Origin: Clostridium formicaceticum
GTDB lineage: Bacteria; Bacillota; Clostridia; Peptostreptococcales; Natronincolaceae
Direction: 5' to 3'
NCBI RefSeq assembly: GCF_001854185.1
Contig: NZ_CP017603.1
Location: forward strand, 372,001 to 436,000
DNA: 64,000 bases
A program made the position numbers and the translations under genes. The notes beneath the pieces are model-generated. The model ran no database searches and was not told where the DNA came from. It saw only the letters and a program-made list of their open reading frames with translations. The first letter of the stretch is position 1, and each line of letters opens with the position of its first letter. This document shows positions 8,912 through 16,676 of the stretch, one piece after another.

Positions 8912-10204
8912 CTATCTATAGTTTTTCCAAGTTCCCCAATTTCTTTTTTCTTTACCGCTGGCTAAATCAACAATAATTTTAGACAGTTGTGTAGCATTAT
9001 GCCGTACATAATCCTTTTTAATCTCCACAAGATTTTCTTCAATAAATTTTATCCCTTTATTTTTTAAATTTTCTCTATCCTTTTCTGTTACTTTTACTAT
9101 ATTGGCCCCCTCCTGCTGATATTTATAGTAAGCACCTTCAAAAATTTCACCATTATTTGCTATTACATAATCTATTTTCAATTTAGGACAATGCTCTAAA
9201 ATTGCATCTACATGGTTCCCAACAGAGTAGCCATCTGTCTCTCCCGGCTGTGTCATCATGTTAGAGATATATACCGTTCTATTCTTAGATTTCGATATAG
9301 CTTCAGTAATATTTTTCACTAATAAATTAGGTAAAATGCTGGTATAAAGGCTCCCAGGCCCTAATACGATAATATCTGCTATGGCAATAGCTTCTACCAC
9401 TTCCTTTAGACCTTCTGCCTCTTTCGGCTTTATAAAAACCCTATCAACCCCACTGTTTTCTTCTATACTTTTTTCAGGGATATTAGATTCTCCTTTAATT
9501 ACCTTTCCATTCTTTAGCACGCCGTATAAAATAATATTTTCTAAAGTAACAGGGTAGACCTTACCTGTCACCGCCAATACTTCACTAATCTTTTTAATGG
9601 CTTCTTCAAAATTACTGCTGATTCCATTCATAGAGGCAATTAATAAATTTCCAAAACTTTGTCCTTTTAAAGCGCCTTCTTGAAATCGATACTGAAGAAG
9701 TTGCTCCATCGTTGGTTCCATCTCTGCCAAAGCTAAAATGCAGTTTCGTATATCTCCTGGGGGGAGCATACCCAAATCCTCCCGCAGTTTTCCAGAGCCT
9801 CCTCCATCATCTGCCACTGTTACAACAGCTGTAATATTGGAAGTAAATAATTTTAGACCACGAAGCAGTATGGATAACCCTGTACCTCCTCCTATTACAA
9901 CAATCCTGGGTCCCCTGGATAAAAGTTTTTTATCGTAAATTTTTTTATTCATTTTGACTTTGGATAAATTGCTATTGATGCTATGAATATCCTCAAACAT
10001 TGATTTTAGACCACAATAAAATGCACGATAAACCAAAAAAAATCCTACCAGTCCTATAAAAAACCGCAAACCACTATGTACTTTAATAGCAATAGCAGCA
10101 AAAAAGTAAGAAAGAGAAAAAGCTACTAACAGCACACCTATCAAACCTAATACAATCCATCTTTTTATTTGTAGTCCTGGTTTTAACCAATAGATAGCCT
10201 TCAT
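8912..10204 (-). CDS. yvcK: Gluconeogenesis factor YvcK (CofD-like family)
   Basis: A 430-residue protein with two N-terminal hydrophobic segments (residues about 18-38 and 45-65), then the CofD/YvcK domain starting RGPRIVVIGGGTGLSILLRG. In Bacillus YvcK binds UDP-sugars and is needed for growth on gluconeogenic substrates and for cell-wall supply; the membrane extension is common in Clostridia. The ADDGGGSGKLR and LPPGDIRN blocks are intact. It follows rapZ with a 6-base gap, in the widely conserved murB-rapZ-yvcK-whiA neighbourhood. Confidence 0.94.
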   Translation of the reverse strand: MKAIYWLKPGLQIKRWIVLGLIGVLLVAFSLSYFFAAIAIKVHSGLRFFIGLVGFFLVYRAFYCGLKSMFEDIHSINSNLSKVKMNKKIYDKKLLSRGPRIVVIGGGTGLSILLRGLKLFTSNITAVVTVADDGGGSGKLREDLGMLPPGDIRNCILALAEMEPTMEQLLQYRFQEGALKGQSFGNLLIASMNGISSNFEEAIKKISEVLAVTGKVYPVTLENIILYGVLKNGKVIKGESNIPEKSIEENSGVDRVFIKPKEAEGLKEVVEAIAIADIIVLGPGSLYTSILPNLLVKNITEAISKSKNRTVYISNMMTQPGETDGYSVGNHVDAILEHCPKLKIDYVIANNGEIFEGAYYKYQQEGANIVKVTEKDRENLKNKGIKFIEENLVEIKKDYVRHNATQLSKIIVDLASGKEKRNWGTWKNYR

Positions 10205-10210
10205 TTAATC

Positions 10211-11077
10211 TTATTTCCTTTCCCCCAATGTATCATCTCTATGGGTCAAAATCGCCCGATACCCTTTTTCCTTTAATTTATGATACAATACATAGGCTAT
10301 TGTCACAGACCTATGCTTTCCACCAGTACACCCAATAGAAATCACCAACTGATTTTTTCCTTCTTTTATATAGTGAGGTATAAGAAAATCTGTTAACTCA
10401 AAAAGTTTATTGGAAAACGCTACACTTACAGAAGAATTCATTACATATTCCCTAACTTTTAGATCTTTCCCCGTAAAATCCCGCAATTCCTCTACATAGT
10501 AGGGATTCGGCAGAAAACGCACATCAAAAACCAGGTCAGAATCTAAAGGAATACCATGTTTAAAGCCAAAGGATGTTATATAAATAATCAGGTTATCTGT
10601 TTTATTTCCTTCAAGATAAATATTTCTTAATTCTTCCTTTAGCTGTCCGGGGGTCATTCTTGTTGTATCAATAATATTGGTAGCCATCATTTTTAGTTTC
10701 TTAAGTATTTCTCTTTCTTTGTTGATGCCTTCTACAATACTTTCATTAAAGGCAAGAGGATGGTTACGACGGGTTTCCTTAAATCTTTTAATTAAAATAG
10801 CATCATTAGCGTCTAAAAACAGAATCTCGTAGTGATACTGTAATTCTTTCAACTCATCAAGACTTGCAAATAAATCATCGAAAAACATTCCTCCACGAAT
10901 GTCAATCACTAAAGCTACTTTTTGTATATCTCCATGGGACTGTAAGCATAGTTCCACAAACTTAGAAATTAAAGCAGGGGGCAAATTGTCAACACAATAA
11001 AACCCTAAGTCCTCCATACATTTCACCGCTTGACTCTTTCCTGCTCCCGACATACCAGTTATAATAACAAATTTCAT
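10211..11077 (-). CDS. rapZ: RNase adapter / nucleotide-binding protein RapZ (YvcJ)
   Basis: A 288-residue P-loop protein with Walker A GMSGAGKS at residues 8-15 and the C-terminal conserved region [13 protein letters not shown] with the typical [10 protein letters not shown] end. The family binds nucleotides; in E. coli RapZ controls glucosamine-6-phosphate synthase RNA turnover, whereas in Firmicutes (YvcJ) it is tied to competence and cell-wall precursor control. The gene sits between murB and yvcK and is probably cotranscribed with both. Confidence 0.95.
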   Translation of the reverse strand: MKFVIITGMSGAGKSQAVKCMEDLGFYCVDNLPPALISKFVELCLQSHGDIQKVALVIDIRGGMFFDDLFASLDELKELQYHYEILFLDANDAILIKRFKETRRNHPLAFNESIVEGINKEREILKKLKMMATNIIDTTRMTPGQLKEELRNIYLEGNKTDNLIIYITSFGFKHGIPLDSDLVFDVRFLPNPYYVEELRDFTGKDLKVREYVMNSSVSVAFSNKLFELTDFLIPHYIKEGKNQLVISIGCTGGKHRSVTIAYVLYHKLKEKGYRAILTHRDDTLGERK

Positions 11078-11108
11078 TTTAATCGAACTCCTCTTTTGTA
11101 TTTATAAG

Positions 11109-12023
11109 TTATTCTTCACCTACAATACGAACCTCCGGCTCCAACACAACATCAAACTTTTCAAGGACGTTTTTTTGTACAAGAGCAATTAAATTTAGTA
11201 CATCCTCTGCTGTAGCATCACCTACATTTACTATAAAACCTGAGTGTAGTTCCGATACTTGTGCATCACCTACCCGTGCTCCCTTTAGTCCAGCATCCTG
11301 TATCAACTTTCCTGCAAAATACCCTTGAGGCCTTTTAAAAGTACTGCCAGCACTTGGAAAATGTAATGGCTGTTTTGTTGTTCGCTTTTCCGTTAAGTCA
11401 TCTATAACAGCTTTAATCTCGTCATACTGTCCTTTTTCCAACTGTACTGTGACTTCCAAAACAATGTAATTCTTTTTCTGTATGATACTGGTTCTATAGC
11501 CTAGCTGTAGGACTTCGCAAGGTAAATCTAATATTTCTCCCTCTTCATTTAAAACTTTACAATGCTTTATAACATCTTTCATTTCACCACCATAGGCACC
11601 GGCATTCATAGTAACTGCTCCCCCTAAAGTACCAGGAATCCCACTGGCAAATTCAAAACCCTTTAAGTTTTTTTGAAGCACTCGTTTTGATAAGGTGGAT
11701 AATAATATACCCGCTTGAGCTGTTACCTTCTCTTCTGCAATCACCACATGGTTAAATTTTTCAGCTATTTTTATTACCACTTTCCGTATACCCTTATCCC
11801 TTATCAAAAGATTTGATCCGTTGCCCATCACAAAATAAGCTACACCTTCAGCTTTACAAACTTCTATAGCTCTCTGGATTTCATCAATACTCTGAGGTGT
11901 CAGCAATATGTCTGCAGGCCCTCCAATTTTAAAGGAGGTATGTTTTTTCATAGGTTCATCTAGTAAAACATTTTCCTTTGTCATAAAAGTTAAAAATTGC
12001 TGGTATAATTTATTTTTATCCAA
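11109..12023 (-). CDS. murB: UDP-N-acetylenolpyruvoylglucosamine reductase
   Basis: A roughly 304-residue FAD enzyme that reduces UDP-GlcNAc-enolpyruvate to UDP-MurNAc in peptidoglycan synthesis. The FAD-binding TSFKIGGPADI, the FASGIPGTLGGAVTMNAGAYG block and the SAGSTFKRPQG and QVSELHSGFIVN motifs are all present. A TTG at 12023 is chosen because TTAGGAG lies 7-8 bases upstream; the ATG at 12044 has no ribosome-binding site and would add 7 residues containing that very site. First gene of the murB-rapZ-yvcK run. Confidence 0.93.
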   Translation of the reverse strand: MDKNKLYQQFLTFMTKENVLLDEPMKKHTSFKIGGPADILLTPQSIDEIQRAIEVCKAEGVAYFVMGNGSNLLIRDKGIRKVVIKIAEKFNHVVIAEEKVTAQAGILLSTLSKRVLQKNLKGFEFASGIPGTLGGAVTMNAGAYGGEMKDVIKHCKVLNEEGEILDLPCEVLQLGYRTSIIQKKNYIVLEVTVQLEKGQYDEIKAVIDDLTEKRTTKQPLHFPSAGSTFKRPQGYFAGKLIQDAGLKGARVGDAQVSELHSGFIVNVGDATAEDVLNLIALVQKNVLEKFDVVLEPEVRIVGEE

Positions 12024-12099
12024 ATTATTCACTCCTAAGCTCATAAAGTTTATTAAAGTATATCTTTTTTTTCATTTATGGTCAATTCGCATAACACTA

Positions 12100-13452
12100 T
12101 CACTTTTTAGTGGCATTTAGCAAAGTGTTTACTTTTTCTTGTGCATCATTTATCACTTGCTGCGGAGACTTATTTTCCAATATCCCCATACGTATTTCAT
12201 TTTGTAGTATCTTATCTATTTCCTTCCAGTAAGGATGTGGTGGGATTATTTTTATATTTTCAACATTTTCATAGATCTTTGTCATCATAGCATCATCTAC
12301 ATAAATATTATCCACTTTCTTCTTCACAGGAAATACACCAAGACGTCCCAATTCCTTTTGGTGTTCTTCAGCAGATAAATATTTTAAGAACTTCACACAC
12401 ATTTCAAGTTTTTTTGATTCTTCCTGTTTATAGATGCCATAGGCCCCCACACCACTGGCCATTGTGATGGGTTTTCCTAGTTTTCCTGTTGGATAATTAG
12501 CTACCTGATAATCAAAGCCTGTTCCTTCATTTTTCAAATTTTCCAAGACATTCAAGGCCCATGTTCCCACAGGGTACACAGCAACATTTTTATCTTTGTA
12601 AAAAGAAGTCCAGGCGGCATTTGAAGTATTTTCTCCAAAATCAGCGGGAGTTACATTATATTTTTGTTTTAGGTGGATCAGCTTTTCCACACCCATTACT
12701 GCTGCTTCATCATAAAAAGCATACTGAAAATCATTATTTATAACTTCTCCTCCATCACTTAATAAAATCCCCCATATATTATAATAACCTGATTGTACAA
12801 AACTATTAAACCCGAAATGATCTATTTTTCCATTTCCTTTACTATCATAGGTTAACTGCTGTAGTTTTTCTATAAACTCTTCATAAGTCCAGTTACCATC
12901 AACCGGTGGCTCTACCCCCTTCTCATGAAACAAATCCAAGTTTAAAACCAATGTATAAGTACTTAGCATCCAAGGTAATCCCCATATATGCCCATTATAG
13001 CTTACTGCCTTTATGGCATCCTCTTTAAAACTATTGATTTCCTCATTCGTCAAGTAAGGGTCTAATGGCTGCAGCACCTCTTTACTTAAAATACTATAGT
13101 CACTGCCAATAGGCAATATATCTGGAGGGTTTCCCATCTTTATTGCAGTATCTAACTTAATTCCTCCTTTTTCCCAATCCAGAGGTTTAAAATCTATATA
13201 AACACCAGGGTTTTCTTTTTCAAAGGCACGGATTTTTTCATAGATCCATCTAAAATTCGTGCCAGTCTTTTTATCTAGCCGTGGAAAATCCCAAAAACTT
13301 ATGACACCTCTCCATTCCGTCTGTTTCTTTGTTGCATTATAGTCCACTGCTTTAGGATGAAATTTCATTAAATACAAGGGACCTCCAGCAATAAATAGAA
13401 TCAATACTATATAAATGCAGGTAATCAGCCACTTTTTTCTTATTTTTTTCAT
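12100..13452 (-). CDS. Extracellular solute-binding protein (family 1), orphan
   Basis: A 450-residue periplasmic-type binding protein of the sugar/oligosaccharide (family 1) class with an N-terminal membrane anchor (residues about 9-29) and no lipobox cysteine, so it is anchored by the helix rather than by lipid. The body has the usual features: PPDILPIGSDYS, a WGLPWMLSTYTLVLNLDLF hinge region and AVYPVGTWAL. No permease or ATPase gene is adjacent; the neighbours are cofactor and cell-wall genes. It may pair with a transporter elsewhere or act as a sensor. GGGGGGAATGGT precedes the ATG. Confidence 0.82.
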   Translation of the reverse strand: MKKIRKKWLITCIYIVLILFIAGGPLYLMKFHPKAVDYNATKKQTEWRGVISFWDFPRLDKKTGTNFRWIYEKIRAFEKENPGVYIDFKPLDWEKGGIKLDTAIKMGNPPDILPIGSDYSILSKEVLQPLDPYLTNEEINSFKEDAIKAVSYNGHIWGLPWMLSTYTLVLNLDLFHEKGVEPPVDGNWTYEEFIEKLQQLTYDSKGNGKIDHFGFNSFVQSGYYNIWGILLSDGGEVINNDFQYAFYDEAAVMGVEKLIHLKQKYNVTPADFGENTSNAAWTSFYKDKNVAVYPVGTWALNVLENLKNEGTGFDYQVANYPTGKLGKPITMASGVGAYGIYKQEESKKLEMCVKFLKYLSAEEHQKELGRLGVFPVKKKVDNIYVDDAMMTKIYENVENIKIIPPHPYWKEIDKILQNEIRMGILENKSPQQVINDAQEKVNTLLNATKK

Positions 13453-13514
13453 ACCATTCCCCCCTATTTATGTCTATTCCAACCTATTCTTCAATATTCA
13501 TATGGACAAATGGG

Positions 13515-13540
13515 CAAAAAAAAGAATGCATTTTGCACTC
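13515..13540 (-). terminator. Terminator after the MOSC gene
   Basis: GAATGCA / GCACTC hairpin with a four-base loop followed on the minus strand by eight T residues, immediately after the MOSC stop codon. Confidence 0.75.
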
Positions 13541-13944
13541 TAGAATTTTATCGTATCGTGATGGTGGATGATTCCTGCCTTTAGTACCTTGCCAAAGAAT
13601 ATATGTCTACTTAAAGTGCATAAATCCCCTTCATCTAAGGCAGGACATCCTGTATGACATTTTTTTCCTATAGCTGTTATTTCAATCATAGCACTACCTA
13701 TGGATATTTTCTTATCCAAAAGAAGTTCCGGCATATTTAATCCTTCTATGATAAAGTTTCCTTTAAACCGCTGATGACAGAAGCCTCTTATTTTATCACT
13801 TTGTAGTTTATCGTAGCCTATAGTAGTAATAAAACTAATGTTTTCTTTTGCTCTTTCTTCCCGGGGAATTTCTAACTGTATTTTTTCATACTGTTTCCAA
13901 ACCCCTTCCCCATTCTTATAAAAAATAGCCTTTACTTTTGCCAA
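13540..13944 (-). CDS. MOSC domain protein
   Basis: A 134-residue stand-alone MOSC domain. The second half holds the family signature: GNFIIEGLN, then ITAIGKKCHTGCPALDEG and a further Cys, followed by FGKVLKAG. MOSC domains occur in molybdenum-cofactor sulfurases and Mo-enzyme accessory proteins and are thought to handle sulfur or pterin intermediates. It is 6 bases downstream of moaA in the same transcript, which supports a role in molybdopterin synthesis or maturation. The exact reaction is unknown. Confidence 0.85.
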   Translation of the reverse strand: MAKVKAIFYKNGEGVWKQYEKIQLEIPREERAKENISFITTIGYDKLQSDKIRGFCHQRFKGNFIIEGLNMPELLLDKKISIGSAMIEITAIGKKCHTGCPALDEGDLCTLSRHIFFGKVLKAGIIHHHDTIKF

Positions 13945-13950
13945 ACTTAA

Positions 13951-14913
13951 TTAACCTCCTATTTCTGACATGTTTCTTTTCCCTAATTGATAGTCTTCCG
14001 CCAGCAAATAATGCTGCTGTGGCTTAGAGAACATTGCTTCTGCTAAAACCTCCTTCAGTCTATCAGGATCATTTCTTACAATATTCATGATATCAATTTC
14101 TGCATCACTGTGAAGACAAGGCTTTAACTTTCCATCACTGGTCATTCTAATTCTATTGCATTCTCCGCAAAAGTGACTGCTAATAGGGTTGATAAAACCT
14201 ACCTTACCTTTAGCACCCGGCAACTTATAATATTTCGCAGGGCTGGAGGTATGGTGGGCCAGAGGGATTAAGTTTCCTATGTTTTTCTTTATTTTTTCAT
14301 TAGAAACAAAACGGTGTTTTGCCCAGTTTCCAGCCTCCCCTATAGGCATTAATTCAATAAATCTTACTTCTATATCATCATTTTGTGTAAGTTTAACAAA
14401 ATCCTCTACTTCATCTTCATTATGTCCACCAATAACAACAACATTTAATTTTACAGGAGCCATACCTAATGCAATCACTTCCTGTATACCATCTAACACT
14501 TTGTTAACGTTACCACCTCGAGTGATCTCAGCATATTTTTCAGGTTTTAGAGAATCTATACTAATGTTGACTCTTTTTAATCCTGCTTTTTTTAAGTCTT
14601 TCCCATATTCCTTCAACAAAATACCATTGGTGGTTATAGCAATATCCTTTATACCATCAATTTTAGATAGTCCTCCTATAAAATCAACAATACCTTTTTT
14701 TACTAAAGGTTCTCCTCCAGTAACCCTTATTTTATCTACCCCTAATGTAGCTGCTACCTTAGCAATTTCGGTGATTTCTTCAAAGGAAAGCATGTCTACA
14801 TGTCTCTTTTTAGCAACTCCTTTTTCAGGCATACAGTAAAGACATCTTAAATTACATAAATCTGTAATAGATATTCTCATATAATTAATTTTTCTGTTGT
14901 ACTGATCCTTCAT
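13951..14913 (-). CDS. moaA: GTP 3',8-cyclase (molybdenum cofactor synthesis)
   Basis: A 320-residue radical SAM enzyme that starts molybdopterin synthesis by rearranging GTP. The N-terminal cluster motif is CNLRCLYC (Cys20, 24, 27) and the C-terminal cluster is CGECNRIRMTSDGKLKPC. RVTGGEPL and ISIDSLKPEKY are typical SAM-pocket motifs. The usual C-terminal GG is present in altered context (SEIGG). It lies directly behind a Moco-type riboswitch and terminator, so expression probably stops when cofactor is plentiful. No moaC, moaE or mogA is visible in the window. Confidence 0.95.
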   Translation of the reverse strand: MKDQYNRKINYMRISITDLCNLRCLYCMPEKGVAKKRHVDMLSFEEITEIAKVAATLGVDKIRVTGGEPLVKKGIVDFIGGLSKIDGIKDIAITTNGILLKEYGKDLKKAGLKRVNISIDSLKPEKYAEITRGGNVNKVLDGIQEVIALGMAPVKLNVVVIGGHNEDEVEDFVKLTQNDDIEVRFIELMPIGEAGNWAKHRFVSNEKIKKNIGNLIPLAHHTSSPAKYYKLPGAKGKVGFINPISSHFCGECNRIRMTSDGKLKPCLHSDAEIDIMNIVRNDPDRLKEVLAEAMFSKPQQHYLLAEDYQLGKRNMSEIGG

Positions 14914-14926
14914 CCTATCACCCCTA

Positions 14927-14956
14927 TAAAAAAAGCTAGTCCAGAAAGAACTAACC
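14927..14956 (-). terminator. Intrinsic terminator between aptamer and moaA (expression platform)
   Basis: On the minus strand GGTTAGTTC and GGACTAGCT form a 9-bp stem (several G-U pairs) with a five-base loop followed by seven T residues. It sits between the Moco aptamer and the moaA start, where an attenuator is expected. Confidence 0.75.
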
Positions 14957-14965
14957 TTAGATTTT

Positions 14966-15085
14966 AGTAACAGTTCCTTTCCAATTTACGGGAGGCATAA
15001 AGATTTCTCTTCATACCCATAGGCTGCTTCCCCTAGACAAAGGTCCTTAGCGATAACAGCTCGGAAATATTTATTTATGCTACTT
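14966..15085 (-). promoter_or_regulatory. Molybdenum/tungsten cofactor (Moco/Tuco) riboswitch
   Basis: Read on the minus strand, this leader contains the conserved blocks of the Moco RNA motif in order: TTTCCGAGC, then GCTAAGGACC, AGGGGAAGCAGCC, GCCTCCCG and GGAAAGGAACTG. It lies between fdhD and moaA and is followed by an intrinsic terminator. Known members sit upstream of moa, mod and Moco-enzyme genes and respond to the cofactor or its tungsten form. Whether this is the molybdenum or tungsten variant cannot be decided without a structural alignment. Confidence 0.85.
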
Positions 15086-15109
15086 CATAACTATATTATA
15101 GCACTTCTA

Positions 15110-15895
15110 TCAAGTAATTGGAATACTTTTTTCACCATTGTAAATATTCAGTCTTCTTCCTCTTGCAAATCCTATTAAAACAATATTCAAAGATTTGGCA
15201 ATGTTTATAGAAAGATCTGTAGGTGCTGATCTAGATATAATCACAGGAATCTTTCTCTTACTGGTTTTAATAATCATCTCAGAAGAAATTCTCCCAGTTG
15301 TTATTAAGATTTTATCTTCTAAGTCCATGTTTTTTAAAAATGCTTCTCCAATGATTTTGTCCAAAGCATTATGCCTGCCTACATCTTCATGAAACAAAAG
15401 AATCTCATCTCTACTGCAAAGACCACAAGCATGTACCCCACCGGTTTCTTTAAATAAGTCAGAGGCTTCGTTAAACTGACGGGACAAGGAAAGAATTTCT
15501 TCTGTTGTTACCTCCAAGAGATGATTTATTGGTTGTGCTCCTATAGAGTCCAATACATTATAGAAAACTGTACCCTTGCCACATCCTGTGGTTACAGTTC
15601 TCTTACCATATAATTTATCTGCTAAAAGTCTCTTTCCCTTTAACGCTATATAGCCATGCCCCTTCTCTTCATCAATATAAATGCTTTCAATTTCTTCTTT
15701 TGTCTTAATAATACCTTCCGATACTAAAAAACCAACAGCTAAATAATCCAAATTTCTAGGAGAACATAATAATGTGATAAACTCCTCATCATTTAGAAAT
15801 ATAGTAAAGGGATATTCAACAATTACCAAATCTTCTAAAGTTTCTCGATTCTCTTCCTTTATCTTATCTATCGTTACTCGTCTTGTATAGATCAT
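15110..15895 (-). CDS. fdhD: Formate dehydrogenase sulfurtransferase FdhD
   Basis: A 261-residue FdhD, which passes sulfur from a cysteine desulfurase to the Mo/W-bis-MGD cofactor of formate dehydrogenase before insertion. The conserved TTGCGKG loop (residues about 102-108), the GGVHACGLC motif, FHEDVGRHNALDK and TTGRISSEM are intact. It is encoded close to the selenocysteine formate dehydrogenase and just upstream of the Moco riboswitch and moaA. GGGGGGAGTGGC precedes the ATG. Confidence 0.95.
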   Translation of the reverse strand: MIYTRRVTIDKIKEENRETLEDLVIVEYPFTIFLNDEEFITLLCSPRNLDYLAVGFLVSEGIIKTKEEIESIYIDEEKGHGYIALKGKRLLADKLYGKRTVTTGCGKGTVFYNVLDSIGAQPINHLLEVTTEEILSLSRQFNEASDLFKETGGVHACGLCSRDEILLFHEDVGRHNALDKIIGEAFLKNMDLEDKILITTGRISSEMIIKTSKRKIPVIISRSAPTDLSINIAKSLNIVLIGFARGRRLNIYNGEKSIPIT

Positions 15896-16027
15896 GCCAC
15901 TCCCCCCAACATGTGATTGTTTTTCTCTATTTTAGTATAACATAAAAGCTTTTTCTTTTCTTCCTCTTGTTTTAATAAATAAGTTGTTGGGTATGATTTA
16001 TAGTACCCAAATATCATGACAGCATTG

Positions 16028-16056
16028 TTGGAAACTGATGTAAGACATGATATTAT
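16028..16056 (+). promoter_or_regulatory. Probable sigma-A promoter of the ferritin-like gene
   Basis: TTGGAA, a 17-base spacer and TATTAT, about 43 bases upstream of the ATG at 16100. Confidence 0.55.
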
Positions 16057-16099
16057 AAATGCATGTTAAATTTTTATTAAACTTTTTAGGAGGATGATT

Positions 16100-16597
16100 A
16101 TGAAGAGCACAGTAGGTATATTAAAGTACGCTATGGAAATGGAGAAACAGGGTTACGAGTTTTTTAAGAGTAATGCTGAAAAAATGCGTTTAGCCAGTGC
16201 AAAGCAAATGTTTGAAAAACTAGCAGAGGTAGAAATGGATCATTATCATTACATAAAAGAACAATTGGACTATATTGAAGCTCATAATGAAGTGAAAGAT
16301 GTGGACTTTGATTTAAGCAGGGAAAAGGATTTATTTGAAGAAAGAGCTGAAAAAGAAATGCTGGACCAAACTGTAGGAGAATCCATGACACCAGATTTAA
16401 CCGTTTTAAGAACCGCCTACTTGATAGAAAGAGATTATGCCGAATTCTATAAAAAGGCTGCCAATGAAGCTACTGATCCAAAAGCTAAAAAACTTTTTGA
16501 AGCCCTTGCTGCATGGGAGGCAGGACATGAGCAGCTATTCAAACAAGAGTATGATCGTCAAATGCAAGAATATATGAATCAACCTTGGGGAGGCTAA
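16100..16597 (+). CDS. Ferritin-like diiron protein (rubrerythrin family)
   Basis: A 165-residue four-helix protein with the diiron ligand pattern of erythrin-type proteins: EMEKQGYEFF, EVEMDHYHYIKEQ, IERDYAEFYKK and WEAGHEQLFKQEYDR. No rubredoxin domain follows, so it is an erythrin without its own electron-transfer centre. Such proteins in anaerobes are linked to peroxide reduction or iron handling. The ATG at 16100 has TTTAGGAGG 6 bases upstream; the ATG at 16094 is too close to that site. It is a plus-strand single-gene unit between fdhD and fdhA with its own promoter and terminator. Confidence 0.88.
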   Translation: MKSTVGILKYAMEMEKQGYEFFKSNAEKMRLASAKQMFEKLAEVEMDHYHYIKEQLDYIEAHNEVKDVDFDLSREKDLFEERAEKEMLDQTVGESMTPDLTVLRTAYLIERDYAEFYKKAANEATDPKAKKLFEALAAWEAGHEQLFKQEYDRQMQEYMNQPWGG

Positions 16598-16618
16598 TAA
16601 AAAAATCTTAGAAAAAGG

Positions 16619-16658
16619 TAAAAGCTAAAGGGTCACATAAGGATCCTTTAGCTTTTTA
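16619..16658. terminator. Terminator between the ferritin-like gene and fdhA
   Basis: AAAGCTAAAGG and CCTTTAGCTTT form an 11-bp stem followed by T residues on the plus strand; it can also serve the convergent fdhA. Confidence 0.8.
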
Positions 16659-16676
16659 GGGAGTAAAAACTTTATA

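Noticed and set aside
14279-14839. 186-codon plus-strand frame inside moaA
   Set aside because: It is entirely antisense to a well-supported radical SAM enzyme and has no family features.
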